From the NCBI GenBank assembly GCA_900128395.1, contig LT649272.1, forward strand, positions 1-49,631: 49,631 nt of DNA, read 5' to 3'. This stretch comes from Stramenopiles sp. TOSAG23-2 (Eukaryota > Sar). Below are positions 47,211-49,631 of this stretch, piece after piece. The notes under the pieces were generated by a model. The model searched no databases. It was not told the DNA's origin and worked only from the letters and a program-made list of their open reading frames with translations. Numbering within the stretch: the first letter of the stretch is position 1; each line of letters opens with the position of its first letter. The translations under genes were made by a program, and so were the position numbers.

Positions 47211-48923
47211 TTACCTCCCACTCCCTTTTGTTACACTATGCAATCGTTTGATTTCTTTGACTAAAATTTTCTTTTCATTCTTTAATTGAGTAATTTCTAC
47301 TATATTTTCTTGTTTCACATTATTAATCATATCTTCAAATAAACGATGTTGCATTTGCATTTTCTTTTTCACCTGTTCAAGTTCTTTCTTCAACAATTCA
47401 TTTTGTTTTCCTTGATCTGTTACATTATCTTCTAAATCCCTTACACGTCCATCCAAAAAAGCGATTACTTCACGATCAGCATTTGATTGTTGCTTTGCTA
47501 ATTTTTCACCTTCCTTTGCTTTAGCAAGTTCAATTTCTTTTGTTTTCATTTTATCTACTAAAAAATCTTTCACACTTGCTTTTGCTTTTAATTGAGTTAA
47601 TAAATCTTCACGTTCACTTGTTAATAAGTATACTTTTTTTTCTGCCATCCCTAATTTTTGTTGAATCGATATAATAACACGCATATCTTGATTTGATAAA
47701 TTCATTGATTTCATTTTTGACATAATATTTCCATCATTATCATTTCCAGCTTTGGAACCTATATTTGTTTTTTCCATTCGCGTATTTACAGTTTTGGAAC
47801 GATTGCGTAATATTGATGCTTTAGATGTTATATTGCTAAAATATGATGGAGGTGGTGGTTCAGGTGTTTTTGTTATTATTATTGGTGGTGGTGTTGCAAC
47901 ATAGGATGTGATATTATTTTTATCATCATCATTGGTTTTCAAATTTAATGATTCATTATATGATGGTGGTGGTGGTGGTAATAATGTCTTTGTTTCTACA
48001 TTCCGATTATTATTATTATTATTCTTTTTTTCTTCCTCTTCTTTTGTCATTGATGATGATAATAATTTCAAATTGTTTTTTACAATATTTTTATTCACAC
48101 TAATATATCTATTTATATCATTATTTGTTAAAAAGTCTCGAATGGTGGATGATAATTTGACATCTTCTGATATATATTCTAAATGTGTCAAATCATTTGG
48201 TTTATCATCTATAGTATGTATTGTTATCTCATTATTATTATGTACACCATTTTGTTCTTTGTTTTCAAATAAATTACGTTTTGCACGTATAGCATCATTA
48301 TTGTTATTATTTATTATCGTTGTTGTTGTTGTTGGAGGATTATTATTAGTAGTAGTATCAAATTGATTAACTTGTATTCGACCACCTAAACTAACTCTAC
48401 GATGTCTACCTGAATTTCTACGTTGTTGTTGTTGATCGATATGATTTATATTGGAATCATCTTGACCATTACTATTATTAACATTATTATCATTATTTGC
48501 ATTTACATTTGGGCTATTATAATTCAATGATTTCAACCATTTATCTTTTCGTTTTAACTTCATTTTAAGTATTTTCACTTCTTCTTTATATTTTTCACCT
48601 TCTTGTAATTTAATAATAACATCTCCTATTTCTGCACGTAAACGATTTTTTAATACACGTGCTTCAAATTTATCTTCACGCCTTTCACGGATTAATACAT
48701 TTTTCTCGCTTTCCATTGTAGCAAGATCATCATGAGCTTTCATTAATTGTTCCCTTAACCCCCTTGCTTCACTACGTGCTTCTTTTAATAACTTCATATT
48801 TGATTCTAACTCCAACGTGTTTATCATTTCTTGTACTACTTCTTGTACTTCATTCATTGATATAAAATGCTCAACACTACGCATCAATTGATTCCCTACA
48901 AAAGAGGAGGTCACGGTATTCAT
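47211..48923 (-). CDS. Coiled-coil protein with disordered Pro/Asn-rich centre
   Basis: 570 residues, ATG 48923. Two long coiled coils (about 20-135 and 405-565, heptad-rich Leu/Glu/Lys) flank a low-complexity centre with poly-Asn, poly-Thr and PPPPPSYNES / PEPPPPSYFSN proline motifs (possible SH3/WW/EVH1 ligands). The C terminus is TKGSGR then TAA; a GTAATG donor overlaps the stop, so a further exon cannot be excluded. It is probably a cytoskeletal or centrosomal/ciliary scaffold by composition, but no family is recognised. Confidence 0.7.
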   Translation of the reverse strand: MNTVTSSFVGNQLMRSVEHFISMNEVQEVVQEMINTLELESNMKLLKEARSEARGLREQLMKAHDDLATMESEKNVLIRERREDKFEARVLKNRLRAEIGDVIIKLQEGEKYKEEVKILKMKLKRKDKWLKSLNYNSPNVNANNDNNVNNSNGQDDSNINHIDQQQQRRNSGRHRRVSLGGRIQVNQFDTTTNNNPPTTTTTIINNNNNDAIRAKRNLFENKEQNGVHNNNEITIHTIDDKPNDLTHLEYISEDVKLSSTIRDFLTNNDINRYISVNKNIVKNNLKLLSSSMTKEEEEKKNNNNNNRNVETKTLLPPPPPSYNESLNLKTNDDDKNNITSYVATPPPIIITKTPEPPPPSYFSNITSKASILRNRSKTVNTRMEKTNIGSKAGNDNDGNIMSKMKSMNLSNQDMRVIISIQQKLGMAEKKVYLLTSEREDLLTQLKAKASVKDFLVDKMKTKEIELAKAKEGEKLAKQQSNADREVIAFLDGRVRDLEDNVTDQGKQNELLKKELEQVKKKMQMQHRLFEDMINNVKQENIVEITQLKNEKKILVKEIKRLHSVTKGSGR

Positions 48924-49324
48924 CGTTGTTGTACCGTATATATATATATATATCCTATATCAAATGTATATTTCAATAACAACACCAGTGGTTCCAACAC
49001 AACACACGTTTGAACTACAATATATAAGTGGAAGAATGTATGACAAAACATTTATTATCACATATATATCAATTATATATAATGTATATTTTGTATTCTA
49101 ATTCTTCTTTCCTAGTCTTAGTCACATTTTGATAGGGTCATATGGCAAATTTAATTATTATTTTTTTTATATATTTTATTTTTCAACTTTTTCCTGCCCA
49201 CTAGTATTATTTACAGTATAATATAATGCTACTGTATTTCGATGACTCGTGCACTCGTTTGTTGCTGGTTGCTGGCGTAAAAAAAATAAGAAAACAAAAA
49301 AAAAAATCTGATAGGGATATATAT
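48924..49324. other. Intergenic region, nothing recognised
   Basis: Leader and upstream region of the coiled-coil gene. AT-rich with A- and T-tracts, no gene. Confidence 0.5.
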
Positions 49325-49510
49325 TGATATAATGCTATGTGTATAGTATCTTCGAACACAATGCTATATACGTGCTATTGATATAATGCTATGTGTATAT
49401 TATCTTCGAACACAATGCTATACATATGCTATTGATATAATTAGAATAATGCTATGGTTTATATATCTTCGAATACAATGCTATACACATGCTATTGATA
49501 TTATCTTCGA
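49325..49510. repeat. Minisatellite of about 54-63 bp units
   Basis: Three units beginning TTGATATAAT (49325, 49379 and 49433) and a partial fourth (49496). Each contains ATAATGCTATG, ATCTTCGAA(C/T)ACAATGCTATA and TGCTA. Units 1 and 2 are nearly identical; unit 3 has a nine-base insertion. Confidence 0.9.
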
Positions 49511-49548
49511 AAAAATCAAGATATTTCGATGCTATCCTCTAAGCGTGA

Positions 49549-49570
49549 AATCCACATAATTATGTGGATT
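49549..49570. repeat. Perfect 22-bp palindrome
   Basis: Half-site AATCCACATAA followed directly by its reverse complement, with no spacer. It sits 39 bp after the minisatellite. Possible dimer binding site or cruciform; no gene is visible before the window ends. Confidence 0.85.
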
Positions 49571-49631
49571 AAGGTGCCAAAATTTTAAAAAAATAAATGA
49601 AGTGCTTCTTTTCACTCAAATTGCAAAAACG

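Overview
The window is nuclear DNA of a microbial eukaryote (protist). It is strongly AT-rich, densely coded and intron-poor. Introns, where seen, are short GT-AG introns (80 to 186 nt). TAA, TAG and TGA all end genes, which argues for the standard code and against a ciliate. The gene set (myosin with MyTH4-FERM tail, MRP-type ABC transporter, AAAP amino-acid transporter, GH27 alpha-galactosidase, MLF-like protein, DUF1764 protein, Cys-rich ectodomain proteins, Asn-rich stretches) fits a free-living unicellular eukaryote. A stramenopile, haptophyte or related lineage is my guess; the sequence does not fix the clade. I saw no tRNA, rRNA, CRISPR or bacterial operon signals.

Layout. 0.3-1.2 kb: Cys-rich GCC2/GCC3-type gene (-). 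1.4-5.6 kb: three-exon Glu-rich EF-hand protein (-) whose start region is tandemly duplicated. 6.1-7.2 kb: membrane-anchored VOC (glyoxalase-fold) protein (-). 7.6-8.9 kb: decayed transposon remnants, including a Ty3/Gypsy-like reverse transcriptase piece. 9.0-10.4 kb: triple RidA-domain protein (+), also with a duplicated start region. 10.8-12.4 kb: amino-acid transporter (-). 12.7-16.9 kb: ABCC/MRP transporter (-). 16.7-19.8 kb: two copies of the ABC gene 5' end flank a 12-TM internally duplicated membrane protein gene (+). 20.3-21.2 kb: secreted SEA-like protein (-). 22.0-23.0 kb: intron-containing membrane protein (+). 24.0-24.8 kb: MLF-like protein (-). 24.9-26.2 kb: non-coding island with two fold-back elements and a C24 run. 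26.25-26.9 kb: secreted, probably GPI-anchored Cys-rich protein (+). 27.5-28.9 kb: TMEM184/OSTalpha-like protein (-). 29.3-30.6 kb: alpha-galactosidase (+). 31.2-33.5 kb: Tudor-like protein (-). 34.0-36.0 kb: methyltransferase-glycosyltransferase fusion (+). 36.4 kb: small zinc-ribbon protein (+). 37.6-43.8 kb: 2071-residue MyTH4-FERM myosin (+). 44.3-44.9 kb: unknown protein (-). 45.3-45.5 kb: small coiled-coil gene in two overlapping frames joined at a slippery heptamer (+). 46.1-46.8 kb: DUF1764 (+). 47.2-48.9 kb: coiled-coil protein (-). 49.3-49.6 kb: minisatellite and palindrome.

There is no operon logic; neighbours appear functionally independent. Two or three cell-surface/secretory themes recur: Cys-rich secreted proteins, the glycan-active GH27, and the MT-GT fusion. 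The most unusual observations are the repeated tandem duplication of 5'-leader/start-codon regions at three genes (one copy pair has the exact geometry of intron birth at AG|GT), the ABC-promoter duplication flanking a lineage-specific membrane gene, the sugar-methyltransferase/fucosyltransferase-like fusion, the paired fold-back elements, and the possible -1 frameshift gene.
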